DNA of 64,000 nt from Candidatus Borkfalkia avistercoris (GCA_019115995.1 DXCL01000026.1:95522-159521), one strand, 5' to 3'; shown: positions 51,469-61,384, counted from the first letter of the stretch. The notes: generated by a model not told the origin, from the sequence alone. Numbers and translations: made by a program.

Positions 51469-52254
51469 ATGGCAACAGGACTTCCCGTGCTGGAAAGAGA
51501 GAGAACTGAAGAAAGAGATTTAAAGGCCTACGGCAGGCTCGGCGGCAGAGACGAGGCGCAGGAGATGACGGAGGAGCAGAAGGCTCTTCGCTTTAACGCG
51601 CGCATTTCCGACAATTATCAGAAGCTTATCAATCCCGAGTACAATCGTGCAGAGGATTTTGCCGCTCCCGTTTTCGAGCAGGCTGCGCAGCAGGAAGTTT
51701 TTGCGCCTTCCCGCCCGGTATTCGATTCTGCGCCCGTATTCGAAGCGCCCGCGCAGGCGCCTGTGTTTCAGGCGCGCGCCGCAGTAGCGTCGCCCGAATA
51801 CGCGCCCGTACAGGCGGCTCCCGTTTATGAACCGCAGGCTCCCGCCGAGGAGTTCGGAGCACCCGCATATACGGACGGGTTGGGTTACGAACAGCCCGCA
51901 GACTTTGCGGAAGAGAGCGCCGACCTGATGCCCACCGCTACGACGATCCAGTATAGGAGCGATCTTTTCGAAAACGAAAAGCAGACGGTCTCCGAGGAGA
52001 AAAAGAGGTATTCCCTCACGGCGAAGGGCAAACTGCTCATGGCGGTCTATGCGCTGGTCGTAGTCGTCATTCTCGCGCTCATCATCGTCAATACGAGCGT
52101 TTTGCGGACGCTGGATCAGGACGTAGCCGCGCAGGAAGCAAGGCTGAGCGAAGTCATGGCGGAGCAGTCAGACGTGCAGTCGTACATCGACGAGATCACG
52201 AGCGACGATTATATCATCTCCTGGGCGGAAGACAACGGTTTCGTCCGCGGCTGA
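51469..52254 (+). CDS. ftsL: FtsL/DivIC-like division protein with long Pro/Ala-rich cytoplasmic region
   Basis: A 261-residue bitopic protein. The first about 180 residues are cytoplasmic and low in complexity, with repeated APVFE/PVYEP-like Ala-Pro-Val-Phe/Tyr-Glu units between about 64 and 130. A single membrane helix (about 186-207) is followed by a short coiled coil (LDQDVAAQEARLSEVMAEQSD) and YIISWAEDNGF. The last part matches FtsL topology and the position between rsmH and ftsI is that of ftsL. Ordinary FtsL is about 100-120 residues, so the N-terminal extension is unusual. Orthology rests on topology and position. Confidence 0.75.
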   Translation: MATGLPVLERERTEERDLKAYGRLGGRDEAQEMTEEQKALRFNARISDNYQKLINPEYNRAEDFAAPVFEQAAQQEVFAPSRPVFDSAPVFEAPAQAPVFQARAAVASPEYAPVQAAPVYEPQAPAEEFGAPAYTDGLGYEQPADFAEESADLMPTATTIQYRSDLFENEKQTVSEEKKRYSLTAKGKLLMAVYALVVVVILALIIVNTSVLRTLDQDVAAQEARLSEVMAEQSDVQSYIDEITSDDYIISWAEDNGFVRG

Positions 52255-52318
52255 AAATATAAACATAAAAACTGAAAGAATCACGAATGAATTTCGGTCT
52301 CGCTTGTAGGGCTGTCGC

Positions 52319-52348
52319 ATCGGCCTGCGGACGGGGCCGATTTTTTTT
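52319..52348 (+). terminator. Terminator-like hairpin directly before the ftsI start
   Basis: Seven-bp stem ATCGGCC (52319-52325) with GGCCGAT (52335-52341), then eight T that end at the GTG start codon. It could attenuate transcription between ftsL and ftsI. Confidence 0.7.
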
Positions 52349-54142
52349 GTGAAAAATTCCGTACGGGGGTGCGGCGGCATAAAAAACGGAAGCGGCATAA
52401 AAAACAGGGAAGGCGGATATTCCGCGAGCGTTTTACGAAAGAGGTTGACGGCGGTGCTCATCGCCGTGGCCTTTATTTTTTTGGCGATTTTTGCGAGATT
52501 TTTTTACATTCAGGTCATTTCGGGAGAGGAACTGCGCTATCTTGCGCTCGACCAGTGGACGAGGGAGATCCCCGTCGTCGCGGAACGCGGGCAGATATTG
52601 GACAGAAACGGCTCGGTTCTAGCGGGAAACGTGACCTCGTATACCGTCTTTGCCCGCCCGAACGCGGTCAAAGACAAGAAGGAGGCCGCGCGCGTGCTCG
52701 CAGAGATATTTTCGCTGAACGAAGCGGAGCTTTTGGAAAAACTTACTTCGTCAAAAGTATCCGAGCTGACCGTCTTCCGCCGCGCGGACGCGGAGCGGAT
52801 CGGGCGGCTCGCGGAATACGAGCTCCCGGGCGTCTATTATGCGAGAGACAACACCAGAACGTATCCTTATTCCGAACTTCTCTGTCAGGTGCTCGGGTTT
52901 ACTTCGGTGGACAACGAGGGGCTTACGGGGCTGGAAAAATATTACGATAAATACCTCGCGGGGATAGACGGGGAAATTTTATACGACACCGACCTCGTGG
53001 GGATAGAATTGGAAGAGGGGGAAGCCGTCTATCTGCCCGCGACGGACGGAATGGACGTCGTGTTGACGATCGACAAAGACATTCAGATGATCGCTGAGGA
53101 GGCGATAGCAAACGCGTACCGTACATATTCGCCTCTTTCGGCGCAGTGCGTCGTGCTCGACCCGAACAATTTTGAGATTTTGGCAATGGTCAATTATCCC
53201 GGGTACGATCTCAACGACGTGCCGCGTGAGGACACAGACCTTCTCAACGCTCTTACGAGAAACAGGCTCGTATCGGACATTTACGAGCCGGGGTCGACTT
53301 TCAAGATCGTGACCGCCGCGGCGAATATCGAGGAGTATCTGCAAGGGAATACGTCGGCGTTTTCCATGAATTACGTATTCAACAGCAGCCGTACCCGATC
53401 GGTCGACGGAACGACGATCCGCTGTTGGAGCAATCATGCGAACGGCAAACATTCTAATCAGACGCTTGCCGAGGCGCTCAACAACAGCTGCAACCCCTGT
53501 TTCGTAGATATCGCGCTCTCCCTCGGAAAAGAAACTTTTTACGATTATCTGGAAGCGTTCGGATTCGGAAAAAATACGGGCGTAGATTTTTCGGGCGAAT
53601 CGCAGGGAATGCTGATCCCCGAAAGCGCGGTGCGAGACTGCGATCTGGCGCGCATAGGATTCGGGCAGAGTTTGGCGGTATCCGCTTTGCAGCTCGCCGC
53701 GGCGGGCGCCGCCGCCGTGAACGGCGGGTATTATTATCAGCCGCATCTCGTGAAAAGCATCGTCAGCAAAGACGGCGCCGTAAGCGAAGAATTTTCTGCG
53801 GTACTGAAAAACAGGACGATCAGCGAAGAAGCTTCCCGCTTGCTCGCCTCTCTTTTGGAAGGAGTGGTCGCAAACGGAAGCGGCAGCAAGGCGTATATCG
53901 AGGGGTATAAGGTGGGCGGCAAAACGGGCACCGCGCAAAAGTATGAGAACGGCGCGATCGCCGCGGGGAAATATGTTTCTTCCTTTCTCGGTTTTTTCCC
54001 GGCGGACGATCCGCAGTATCTCGCGCTCGTCATCGTAGACGAGCCGCAGGGCGCATATTACGGCAGCGTCGTGGCGGCGCCGTGTGCAAAGGAAATTTTT
54101 GAAGGGATCATCGAAGTTCGCGGCATAGAGCCGTATGAATAA
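52349..54142 (+). CDS. ftsI: Class B penicillin-binding protein, FtsI/SpoVD family
   Basis: A 597-residue transpeptidase for septal peptidoglycan. An N-terminal basic segment precedes one membrane helix (about 33-55), then the PBP dimerisation domain (REIPVVAERGQILDRNG) and the transpeptidase domain with EPGSTFKI (SxxK), SCN (SxN) and GGKTGTAQK (KTG). No PASTA domains, unlike SpoVD or many FtsI of this group. The GTG 52349 start directly follows a T tract and has no ribosome site, so a start further in (GTG near 52457, behind AGAGG) cannot be excluded. Confidence 0.92.
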   Translation: MKNSVRGCGGIKNGSGIKNREGGYSASVLRKRLTAVLIAVAFIFLAIFARFFYIQVISGEELRYLALDQWTREIPVVAERGQILDRNGSVLAGNVTSYTVFARPNAVKDKKEAARVLAEIFSLNEAELLEKLTSSKVSELTVFRRADAERIGRLAEYELPGVYYARDNTRTYPYSELLCQVLGFTSVDNEGLTGLEKYYDKYLAGIDGEILYDTDLVGIELEEGEAVYLPATDGMDVVLTIDKDIQMIAEEAIANAYRTYSPLSAQCVVLDPNNFEILAMVNYPGYDLNDVPREDTDLLNALTRNRLVSDIYEPGSTFKIVTAAANIEEYLQGNTSAFSMNYVFNSSRTRSVDGTTIRCWSNHANGKHSNQTLAEALNNSCNPCFVDIALSLGKETFYDYLEAFGFGKNTGVDFSGESQGMLIPESAVRDCDLARIGFGQSLAVSALQLAAAGAAAVNGGYYYQPHLVKSIVSKDGAVSEEFSAVLKNRTISEEASRLLASLLEGVVANGSGSKAYIEGYKVGGKTGTAQKYENGAIAAGKYVSSFLGFFPADDPQYLALVIVDEPQGAYYGSVVAAPCAKEIFEGIIEVRGIEPYE

Positions 54143-54156
54143 AGGAGCTTGCAATC

Positions 54157-55626
54157 GTGTTACTCGGAAAATTGGCGGAAGAGATCGGGGCGAAATCGCT
54201 TACGGGAGGAAAAAATACGGAGATCGGCGGTATCAGTGCAGACAGCAAACATGTGATGCGCGGCGATCTGTTCGTGTGCTTCGGCGGGGAAGAGAACGAC
54301 GGGCATGAGTTTGCTGCCGAGGCGGTGGCGGCGGGCGCGGTCGCGCTCGCGGCGGAAAGAAAACTGCCGATAGACGTTCCGCAGATGATCGTTGAAGACG
54401 GCCGCAAAGCAATGGGATTGCTCGCTGCGGCGTTTTACGGGCACCCCGAAAAGAAATTGAAGATCGTAGGCATCACGGGAACAAACGGAAAGACGACTAC
54501 GGCGCATATGCTCGCCGCCATATTCAAAGAGGCGGGCGTTGCGTGCGGAAATATCGGAACGCTCGGCATCTTTTACGCAAATAAAGAGATCTCGCCCGAG
54601 CTCACTACGCCGGATCCCATTTTTTTGTATAAAGTTTTTGCCGACATGGCGGAATGCGGCGTCGAATGGGTCGTTATGGAGGTCTCGGCACACGCTCTCT
54701 ATTACGGCAAGGTCGACGGGATCGTGTTCGATTACTGTATTTTTACAAACTTGACCGAGGATCACCTGGATTTTTTCAAGACGATGCAGGCATACGGCGC
54801 GGCGAAAAGAAAACTCTTCGAAAAAGGCAGATGCAAATGCGCCATATTGAATTTTGACGATGAAGAGGGCCGCGCGCTCGCCGCCGTCGCTCCGAAAAGC
54901 GTGAGCTATGCGCTCGAAAATCCCTCCGACGTTTTTGCCGTGGATATCGCGGAAGGCTTCGGAGGGTGTCGGTACATCATCAATCTTTTCGATGAGCTCT
55001 ACGAGATCCGGCTGCACATGACGGGGCGGCACAACGTATATAACTCCATGGCGGCGGCGGAATGTGCAAAGCTGGCGGGGATCCCCGTTCCCGTCATTGC
55101 GGACGGGCTCGCCTCGCTCGAAAAAGTGAGCGGCAGGTTGGAGCGTGCAGGCTCATTCCGCGGGGCGGATATTTTTGTGGATTTTGCCCATACTCCCGAC
55201 GGGTTGGAAAAATCGCTGCGCGCGCTTCGTCCGCACTGCAAAGGGCGGCTGATCTGTCTGTTCGGCTGCGGCGGCAACCGCGACGCCCTCAAACGCCCGC
55301 TCATGGGGGAGGCCTCCGCAAGGTTCGCCGATTTTACCGTGCTCACCTCCGACAATCCGCGCTATGAAGATCCTTTCGACATCATCTTGCAGATAGAAGA
55401 GGGGGTAAAAAAGTATACGGACGATTACATCATCGTTGTAGACAGGGAAAGCGCGATAGAATATGCGGTGGATAAGTTGGAAAAGGGCGATGTTCTGCTG
55501 GTTGCGGGCAAGGGCGGCGAGAACTATCAGGAGATCATGGGGGTAAAGCACATTTACAGCGATTTCTCCGCGATCCGCGGGATCCTGAAATTTAAGTCGG
55601 CGGAAAAGGGCGGAAAAAATGCGTGA
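54157..55626 (+). CDS. murE: UDP-MurNAc-tripeptide synthetase (meso-DAP adding)
   Basis: A 489-residue ligase. ATP loop GTNGKTTTAHM, carbamylated-Lys region, and DNPRYEDP, the motif that selects meso-diaminopimelate over lysine. GTG 54157 has AAAGGAG 9 bp upstream. Consistent with the ddh gene at 38372. The following mraY overlaps by 8 bp, leaving no room for murF, which usually sits here. Confidence 0.96.
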   Translation: MLLGKLAEEIGAKSLTGGKNTEIGGISADSKHVMRGDLFVCFGGEENDGHEFAAEAVAAGAVALAAERKLPIDVPQMIVEDGRKAMGLLAAAFYGHPEKKLKIVGITGTNGKTTTAHMLAAIFKEAGVACGNIGTLGIFYANKEISPELTTPDPIFLYKVFADMAECGVEWVVMEVSAHALYYGKVDGIVFDYCIFTNLTEDHLDFFKTMQAYGAAKRKLFEKGRCKCAILNFDDEEGRALAAVAPKSVSYALENPSDVFAVDIAEGFGGCRYIINLFDELYEIRLHMTGRHNVYNSMAAAECAKLAGIPVPVIADGLASLEKVSGRLERAGSFRGADIFVDFAHTPDGLEKSLRALRPHCKGRLICLFGCGGNRDALKRPLMGEASARFADFTVLTSDNPRYEDPFDIILQIEEGVKKYTDDYIIVVDRESAIEYAVDKLEKGDVLLVAGKGGENYQEIMGVKHIYSDFSAIRGILKFKSAEKGGKNA

Positions 55627-56569
55627 AGCGATATTTATTGCGGCGGCGGGATGCTTGTTGTCGGCGGTGTTTTGCGCCGCGCTCATTCCGCTGCTGAAAA
55701 AATTGCGTGCGGGACAATATATCCTCGGCTATGTGGAAGAACATAAAGCGAAGAGCGGCACGCCCACGATGGGCGGGCTCGCTTTCGTATTTGCCGCGGT
55801 CTGCGTCGCGGCGGTCGCGGGCCTGTTTTCGGACAGGCTTTCGCTGGTCGCGATTACGTTCGGGCTCGCCTTTCTCGCCGTCGGGTTTATAGACGATTTT
55901 CTCAAATTCCGTTTTCACAGGAATTTGGGACTCAAAGCGTATCAAAAAATTTTCTTCCAGCTTTCGATTTCCGTGATCGCGGGCGTGTTTTGCTATCTGA
56001 ACGGGCTGACCCGCATAAATATCCCGTTTTCCGACTACTCTTTCGACATAGGTTTCTGGATCATACCGCTGTGTACGCTCGCGTTCATAGCAACGGTCAA
56101 CAGCGTGAACCTCACCGACGGGTTGGACGGGCTTGCCGCCTCCGTTTCGTTCTGGTATTTCGCCTCCTTTTCTCTGCTCATTTTTCTTTTGTCGAACGGA
56201 AGGACAGGCCTATCCGATCTTTCCCTGATCCTGTGCGGCGTGTTGGCGGGTTACCTCATTTTCAATACCAACAAGGCTTCCGTGTTTATGGGGGATACGG
56301 GGTCTTTGAGCCTCGGCGGATTTGCGGCGGCGATCGGTGTATTCAGCGGAAACGCGCTCTATATCGTCATCGTTGGGATCATGTTTGTAATTTCGAGCAT
56401 ATCCGTCATCATGCAGGTAATATATTATAAAAGGACGAAAAAGCGGATATTTCTTATGGCGCCTCTGCACCATCACTTTCAGAAAAAGGGATATTCCGAA
56501 GGCAAGATCGCTTACGTATATTCGCTCATTACCGCGGCGGCGGGTCTGCTGTGCGCCTGTTTCGTCTGA
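55619..56569 (+). CDS. mraY: Phospho-MurNAc-pentapeptide transferase
   Basis: A 316-residue membrane enzyme making lipid I. About ten membrane helices, with GTPTMGGL, DDFLKF, NSVNLTDGLDGLA and the His-rich HHHFQKKGYSEGKI that lines the active site. ATG 55619 lies within the murE stop. Confidence 0.97.
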   Translation: MREAIFIAAAGCLLSAVFCAALIPLLKKLRAGQYILGYVEEHKAKSGTPTMGGLAFVFAAVCVAAVAGLFSDRLSLVAITFGLAFLAVGFIDDFLKFRFHRNLGLKAYQKIFFQLSISVIAGVFCYLNGLTRINIPFSDYSFDIGFWIIPLCTLAFIATVNSVNLTDGLDGLAASVSFWYFASFSLLIFLLSNGRTGLSDLSLILCGVLAGYLIFNTNKASVFMGDTGSLSLGGFAAAIGVFSGNALYIVIVGIMFVISSISVIMQVIYYKRTKKRIFLMAPLHHHFQKKGYSEGKIAYVYSLITAAAGLLCACFV

Positions 56570-56591
56570 ATAAATTGAAAAGAGGTGTCTG

Positions 56592-57977
56592 ATGTATTTC
56601 GGAAATCAGAAATTTCTCGTTGCGGGCATGTCGAAAAGCGGCGCGGCGAGCGCGGATTTTTTATTGAAGCGGGGCGCCGTCGTGTATATGTTCGACGATA
56701 TAGCGGACGGCGCCGTGCAAAAAACGATGGGCGAACTCGCGGCGCGCGGCGCGATCCCCGTTGCACAGGGCGGCGTCGCCGCGGCGGTGAACGAATGCGA
56801 CGTGCTCGTTCTCAGCCCCGGTATACCCATCGACCACGAACTTCCCGTCGCCTTCCGCAAAAAGGGGAAACGCATCATCGGGGAGGCGGAGCTCGGCTGT
56901 CTGTATCTGCGGGCGGCACTCGTCGCGGTTACGGGTACGAACGGAAAAACGACCACCGTCACGATGATCGACGAGGTGCTCAGGGCGGCGGGGCTGTCTT
57001 CCTGCGCCTGCGGCAATATAGGGCTGCCGATCACGGCCAAGGCGGACGAGCTCGGATACGGAGATATCGCCGTTGCGGAAATTTCCAGCTTTCAACTGGA
57101 AACGCTTTCGAGTATCCGTCCGCACGTCGCCGTCATTACGAATATCGCGGAGGATCACCTCAACCGCCATTACAACATGGAGAATTACATATTCCTGAAA
57201 TCCAAGCTTCTGCGGAATATGCGCGAGAGCGAATTTGCCGTGCTCAACTACGACGACGAGCGCGTGCGCGCGTTTGCCGACTCCGTGCGCTGCCCCGTCC
57301 GGTGGTTTTCCGTAAAAGAGCGGGTCAAGGGCGCATATCTTTACGAGGGAGGGCTCTATTTTGAAAACGAAAAGATCATGAACGCTTCCGATCTTTCCCT
57401 CAAAGGAGAGCACAACGTGAAAAACGCGCTCGCGGCGATCTGCGCATGCAAGCTGATGGGGGTTGAGAGCAAGACGGCTGCGGAAGCGCTTTCAAAGATG
57501 AAGGGGGTGCGCCACCGCATCGAAACGGTGGCGGAGATCGACGGCGTTACGTACATAGACGATTCCAAAGGCACCAACGTAGACGCGACGCTCACTGCGG
57601 TCGGGTGCATGCAGGCGGATACGATATTGCTTCTCGGCGGCAAGGATAAGGGGTACGACTACGACCCGCTTTTTGAAAAGTTGGCAGTCAGCCGCGCGGT
57701 GCATGCCGTTCTTTACGGAGAAAACCGTTTTAAATTGCTCGCGAGCGCCGTGCGCAAGGGGTATACGCAGATAACGCTGTGCGCGGATTTTGCCCTCGCC
57801 GTCAGGATCGCGGCGATGACGGCAAAGAGCGGGCAGTGCGTATTGCTCAGCCCCGCGAGCAGCAGCTTCGATATGTTCTCCGGCTACGAAGAGCGCGGCG
57901 AAAAATTCTGCGAACTCGTTGCGCAGATGAAGGACGAAAAAAATGAGCGTTGCGGCGAAGAACTCGGCGTCGAGTGA
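56592..57977 (+). CDS. murD: UDP-MurNAc-L-alanine:D-glutamate ligase
   Basis: A 461-residue ligase. Rossmann-like N-domain (FLVAGMSKSGAASADFL), LSPGIP, ATP loop VTGTNGKTTTV, HxxxxE-type IAEDHLNRH, and C-terminal YIDDSKGTNVDAT and LLGGKDKG. Adds the D-Glu made by MurI. Its 3' end overlaps ftsW by 35 bp. Confidence 0.97.
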   Translation: MYFGNQKFLVAGMSKSGAASADFLLKRGAVVYMFDDIADGAVQKTMGELAARGAIPVAQGGVAAAVNECDVLVLSPGIPIDHELPVAFRKKGKRIIGEAELGCLYLRAALVAVTGTNGKTTTVTMIDEVLRAAGLSSCACGNIGLPITAKADELGYGDIAVAEISSFQLETLSSIRPHVAVITNIAEDHLNRHYNMENYIFLKSKLLRNMRESEFAVLNYDDERVRAFADSVRCPVRWFSVKERVKGAYLYEGGLYFENEKIMNASDLSLKGEHNVKNALAAICACKLMGVESKTAAEALSKMKGVRHRIETVAEIDGVTYIDDSKGTNVDATLTAVGCMQADTILLLGGKDKGYDYDPLFEKLAVSRAVHAVLYGENRFKLLASAVRKGYTQITLCADFALAVRIAAMTAKSGQCVLLSPASSSFDMFSGYEERGEKFCELVAQMKDEKNERCGEELGVE

Positions 57978-59127
57978 GGGGACGCGTTCGGTAAAGCGGC
58001 TGATCTCGGGCAACATTGCGATCCCGATCCTCGTCGTAGCGCTTTCCGCCTTCGGCGTTTTGATGGTATACTCGGCGAGCTGTTATGCCGCGGAAACGAC
58101 GTACGGCGATCAGTTCTTTTTTATGAAAAAGCAGCTCGTCGGGTTTATTCTCGGCGTCGGCGCGATGGTTGCGGCGAGCTTTTTTCCGTATTCCAAACTG
58201 AAAAAGCTTAAATGGCCGGCGCTCATTGTTTCCCTTGTCTTGCTCGCGCTCGTATTTATTCCCGGCGTCGGCTGGGCAAATTACGGGGCGACCCGCTGGA
58301 TCAGGCTCGGCCCCGTAACGATACAGCCTTCCGAGATCGCAAAATACGGCTTCGTCATCTTTGCGGCGGCATATGTTGCGGAAAAACCCGACCGCATGAA
58401 AAGGTTTGTCGGCATGCTGCCCGTTCTCGGGGCGGGCGGGGCGATCTGTCTGCTCGTCATTTTGGAGCCGAATATGTCCATCACGATGTGTATCGGGCTG
58501 TTGATGGTCGCCATGCTGTTTTTGAGCGGCGCAAAGATCAGATACCTTCTCATCATTCTCATTCCGATCGTTGCGGCGGTTCCCGTTCTCATCATCATAG
58601 AGCCGTACCGCTTGCAGAGGCTGTACGCCTTTATCGATCCGTGGCAGTCGCCGCAGGGAGAGGGGTATCAGCTCATTCAGTCTCTCTATGCGCTCGGCAA
58701 CGGCGGCTGGCTGGGGGTCGGCTTGTTTCATTCGCGGCAGAAATACCGATTTTTGCCCTTTGCGGAATCTGACTTTATTTTATCCGTCATCGGGGAAGAG
58801 TTCGGGTTCGTCGGCATTTTGCTTTTGTTTGCCGTTTCGGGTGCGCTCATCTATTTCGGCGCAAAAACGGCTGCCCGCAGCCGGGATCTGTTCGGTTTTC
58901 TGCTCGCTTCTGGCATCACGATGGTCTATGCGATACAGGTCGTTGTCAACGCGCTCGTGGTGAGCGGGTCGATCCCGCCCACGGGACTGCCGCTGCCGCT
59001 GATCAGTGCGGGAAATACGTCGCTCATTTTCACGATGGCGGCGATGGGGATATTGTTCAATATTTCCAAGAACGCAAAACGCGGCGTGAAAACGGGCAGA
59101 GGGAAATTTATAAGGGGCGCTTCCTGA
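57943..59127 (+). CDS. ftsW: FtsW, SEDS-family septal glycosyltransferase
   Basis: A 394-residue SEDS protein with about ten membrane helices. Signature segments are NYGATRWIRLGPVTIQPSEIAK, ESDFILSVIGEEFGF (containing the catalytic Asp) and SGSIPPTGLPLPLISAGNT. It pairs with the FtsI encoded upstream. The start ATG 57943 lies inside murD, with AAGGA upstream. murG, often next, is absent. Confidence 0.95.
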   Translation: MSVAAKNSASSEGTRSVKRLISGNIAIPILVVALSAFGVLMVYSASCYAAETTYGDQFFFMKKQLVGFILGVGAMVAASFFPYSKLKKLKWPALIVSLVLLALVFIPGVGWANYGATRWIRLGPVTIQPSEIAKYGFVIFAAAYVAEKPDRMKRFVGMLPVLGAGGAICLLVILEPNMSITMCIGLLMVAMLFLSGAKIRYLLIILIPIVAAVPVLIIIEPYRLQRLYAFIDPWQSPQGEGYQLIQSLYALGNGGWLGVGLFHSRQKYRFLPFAESDFILSVIGEEFGFVGILLLFAVSGALIYFGAKTAARSRDLFGFLLASGITMVYAIQVVVNALVVSGSIPPTGLPLPLISAGNTSLIFTMAAMGILFNISKNAKRGVKTGRGKFIRGAS

Positions 59128-59142
59128 GCGGGCGCCCTTTTT
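59112..59142 (+). terminator. Possible terminator after ftsW
   Basis: AAGGGGCGC (59112-59120) pairs with GCGCCCTTT (59132-59140), then TT. The ftsW stop codon is in the loop. Confidence 0.5.
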
Positions 59143-59239
59143 CACTTTTGCGGATTCTTCGCCATATTATGGAATAGGGGAGGCGTATCCTTCGGGGTAT
59201 GCCCTTTGCCATTTGCGTTGTTTCTGCAAGGAGTGAATT

Positions 59240-60496
59240 ATGGATAAATTTATAATAGAAGGGGGCAGGCAGCTCGCGGGGGAAGTAGAGATCCAATCCG
59301 CAAAAAATGCCGTGCTGCCGCTGCTCGCCGCGTCTATTTTAACCGATGAACGAGTGATAATACATAAATGCCCGAGGATCATGGACGTACTCAACATGAT
59401 ACAGATTCTGAACGAGCTCGGTTGCAGGACGGACTTTGACGGCGAAACGCTCATCATAGACAGCGCCGACGCCGCCAACCACGAGATCCCGTCTGCGCTC
59501 GCCAAGGAACTGCGTTCGTCCGTTTTTATGCTCGGGTCTGTCATCGCGCGCTTCGGAAGGGCGCGCATCGCCTATCCGGGCGGGTGCGACATCGGGCTGA
59601 GACCCGTAGATCTGCATTTGAAGGGGTTGAAAAGTCTCAACGTGAACATCGCGGAAGAGGGCGGCTATATCAATTGCAATTGCGGCAAATTGATCGGCGC
59701 GGATATCTTGCTCGACTGCCCGAGCGTCGGCGCGACGGAAAACATCATTCTTGCGGCCGTCAAAGGAGAAGGGCGCACGCTCATTCGCAATGCCGCCAAA
59801 GAGCCGGAGATATGCGATCTGCAAAGTTTTCTCAATAAGATGGGCGCAAAAATTTCCGGCGCGGGCACGTCTACCGTTTCCATCGAAGGCGTGCGCAGGC
59901 TGCACGGCGTGGAATATACGCCCATTCCCGACCGCATCGAAGCGGGCACGTTCCTCATTGCGGTGGCAATGTGCGGGGGAGAAGCGGAGATATGCCGCGC
60001 CGCGGCGGACAATATTGCCGCTCTTATACATAAATTGCGCGAAATCAGTTGCAAAATCACTGTAAAAAATGATAAAATATACATAAAGAACGGGGGAACG
60101 AGGAGATCTCTCCGCATGATCGAAACGATGCCGTACCCCGGCTTTCCTACCGACCTGCAAGCGCCCGTTACGGCGCTCGCCTGCATATCGGAAGGCTCTA
60201 CGGTCATCGTAGAAAATTTGTTTGAAACCAGATATAAGCATGTGCCCGAACTGATCCGAATGGGGGCGGATATAACCGTCCGCGGCAGGGCGGCGTTCGT
60301 GCGCGGCGTTCCCCGTTTGCACGGGGCTGACGTTGTGGCGGGCGATCTGCGCGGCGGCGCGGCGCTCACGCTGGCGGCGATCTCCGCCGAAGGCATGAGC
60401 TCGGTAACCGATCTTTCGCATATCGACAGGGGGTATTCCGGCTTCGAATATAAGCTCGCTTCGCTCGGCGCGAAGATCCGCCGCATTCGGGTATGA
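59240..60496 (+). CDS. murA: UDP-GlcNAc 1-carboxyvinyltransferase
   Basis: A 418-residue EPSP-synthase-fold enzyme for the first committed step of peptidoglycan synthesis. The catalytic loop is GGCDIGLRPVDLH with Cys 116, the fosfomycin target, so sensitivity is expected. K-N-A in IQSAKNAVLPLLA and the C-terminal GGAALTLAA are conserved. ATG 59240 has AAGGAG upstream. A short hairpin-forming gap separates it from ftsW. Confidence 0.96.
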   Translation: MDKFIIEGGRQLAGEVEIQSAKNAVLPLLAASILTDERVIIHKCPRIMDVLNMIQILNELGCRTDFDGETLIIDSADAANHEIPSALAKELRSSVFMLGSVIARFGRARIAYPGGCDIGLRPVDLHLKGLKSLNVNIAEEGGYINCNCGKLIGADILLDCPSVGATENIILAAVKGEGRTLIRNAAKEPEICDLQSFLNKMGAKISGAGTSTVSIEGVRRLHGVEYTPIPDRIEAGTFLIAVAMCGGEAEICRAAADNIAALIHKLREISCKITVKNDKIYIKNGGTRRSLRMIETMPYPGFPTDLQAPVTALACISEGSTVIVENLFETRYKHVPELIRMGADITVRGRAAFVRGVPRLHGADVVAGDLRGGAALTLAAISAEGMSSVTDLSHIDRGYSGFEYKLASLGAKIRRIRV

Positions 60497-60522
60497 TTTT
60501 TTAATACATAAGAGGAGATCTG

Positions 60523-61362
60523 ATGAAAAGCAAAAAACTTGTCATAGGCTACGCGATCGCCGTATTTCTGCTCATTTTTATCATAACGTTCAATTCCGTG
60601 TGTTCCATCACACAGTTCGACGTTCGGTTCGAAACGGGCAGCGCGGCGGCGGCGCGCAGTGCGGAAACGGTGCAGGGCAGGCTGAACGAATATCTCAACA
60701 AGAGCTATCTGTTTTTCAAAGAGAGCAACGTTTACGACATCGTGGAAAACGTATGCGAGGAGGAGAACACGCACCTGAACGTCGTTTCCGTAAAAAAGAG
60801 TTTTCCCAATAAGATCTCCGTACGGGTGGAAGAGGAGTACGAGCAGTATGCGTTCTACTCCGCAGCGGACGGAAAATATTACGTGACGGACGAGAACGGA
60901 AAGATCCTTGCCGTGCGCGAGACCTCCGAAAATAATATCGCCTCCGGCGCGTATAATGTGGAGATCACGGGCTTTACGTATTCCGCTTCGGAAGAGAGCG
61001 GTACGCTCGTTGCGGATCAGGCCGTTCCGTTTTCCCTCCTGATGCAGATGCTTTCGCATGCAGACGAAACGCTCGGCGGCGTTCTCGGCAGGTTTTCCGG
61101 AATAGAATATTCCGCCGGAGGAACGAACAACCCCGAATATTTGTGTTTTACGTTTACGCAGGGGGTAAAGCTCTGGCTGCTCTATGTAAGTTCTTCCGAA
61201 TCGCACGCGTACGAATGCTTTGAGGCGGCGCTCGCGGAATACATGACTCTCTCCGACGCACAGAAAACTTACGGATATTTTCTGCCCATGTATGTACCGG
61301 GAACAGGCAGTGTACAGGTACAGCATTCTTCGGGAAATTATGATCCGAATCCGTCAACTTAA
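60523..61362 (+). CDS. ftsQ: FtsQ/DivIB-type division protein
   Basis: A 279-residue bitopic protein. One membrane helix (about 5-27), then an extracytoplasmic POTRA-like region (LNEYLNKSYLFFKESNVYDIVENV...VVSVKKSFPNKISVRVEEEYEQYAF...YYVTDENGKIL) that matches FtsQ/DivIB in order of strands, especially the FPN-x-I-x-V-x-V-x-E motif. Position between murA and ftsA agrees. Weakly conserved C-terminal part. A terminator follows, so ftsAZ are on a separate transcript. Confidence 0.85.
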   Translation: MKSKKLVIGYAIAVFLLIFIITFNSVCSITQFDVRFETGSAAAARSAETVQGRLNEYLNKSYLFFKESNVYDIVENVCEEENTHLNVVSVKKSFPNKISVRVEEEYEQYAFYSAADGKYYVTDENGKILAVRETSENNIASGAYNVEITGFTYSASEESGTLVADQAVPFSLLMQMLSHADETLGGVLGRFSGIEYSAGGTNNPEYLCFTFTQGVKLWLLYVSSSESHAYECFEAALAEYMTLSDAQKTYGYFLPMYVPGTGSVQVQHSSGNYDPNPST

Positions 61363-61384
61363 AAGGAAAAAATTACCGCATAAA

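Noticed and set aside
59665..61326. Minus-strand ORF of 553 codons
   Set aside because: Opposite murA and ftsQ; no domain recognisable.
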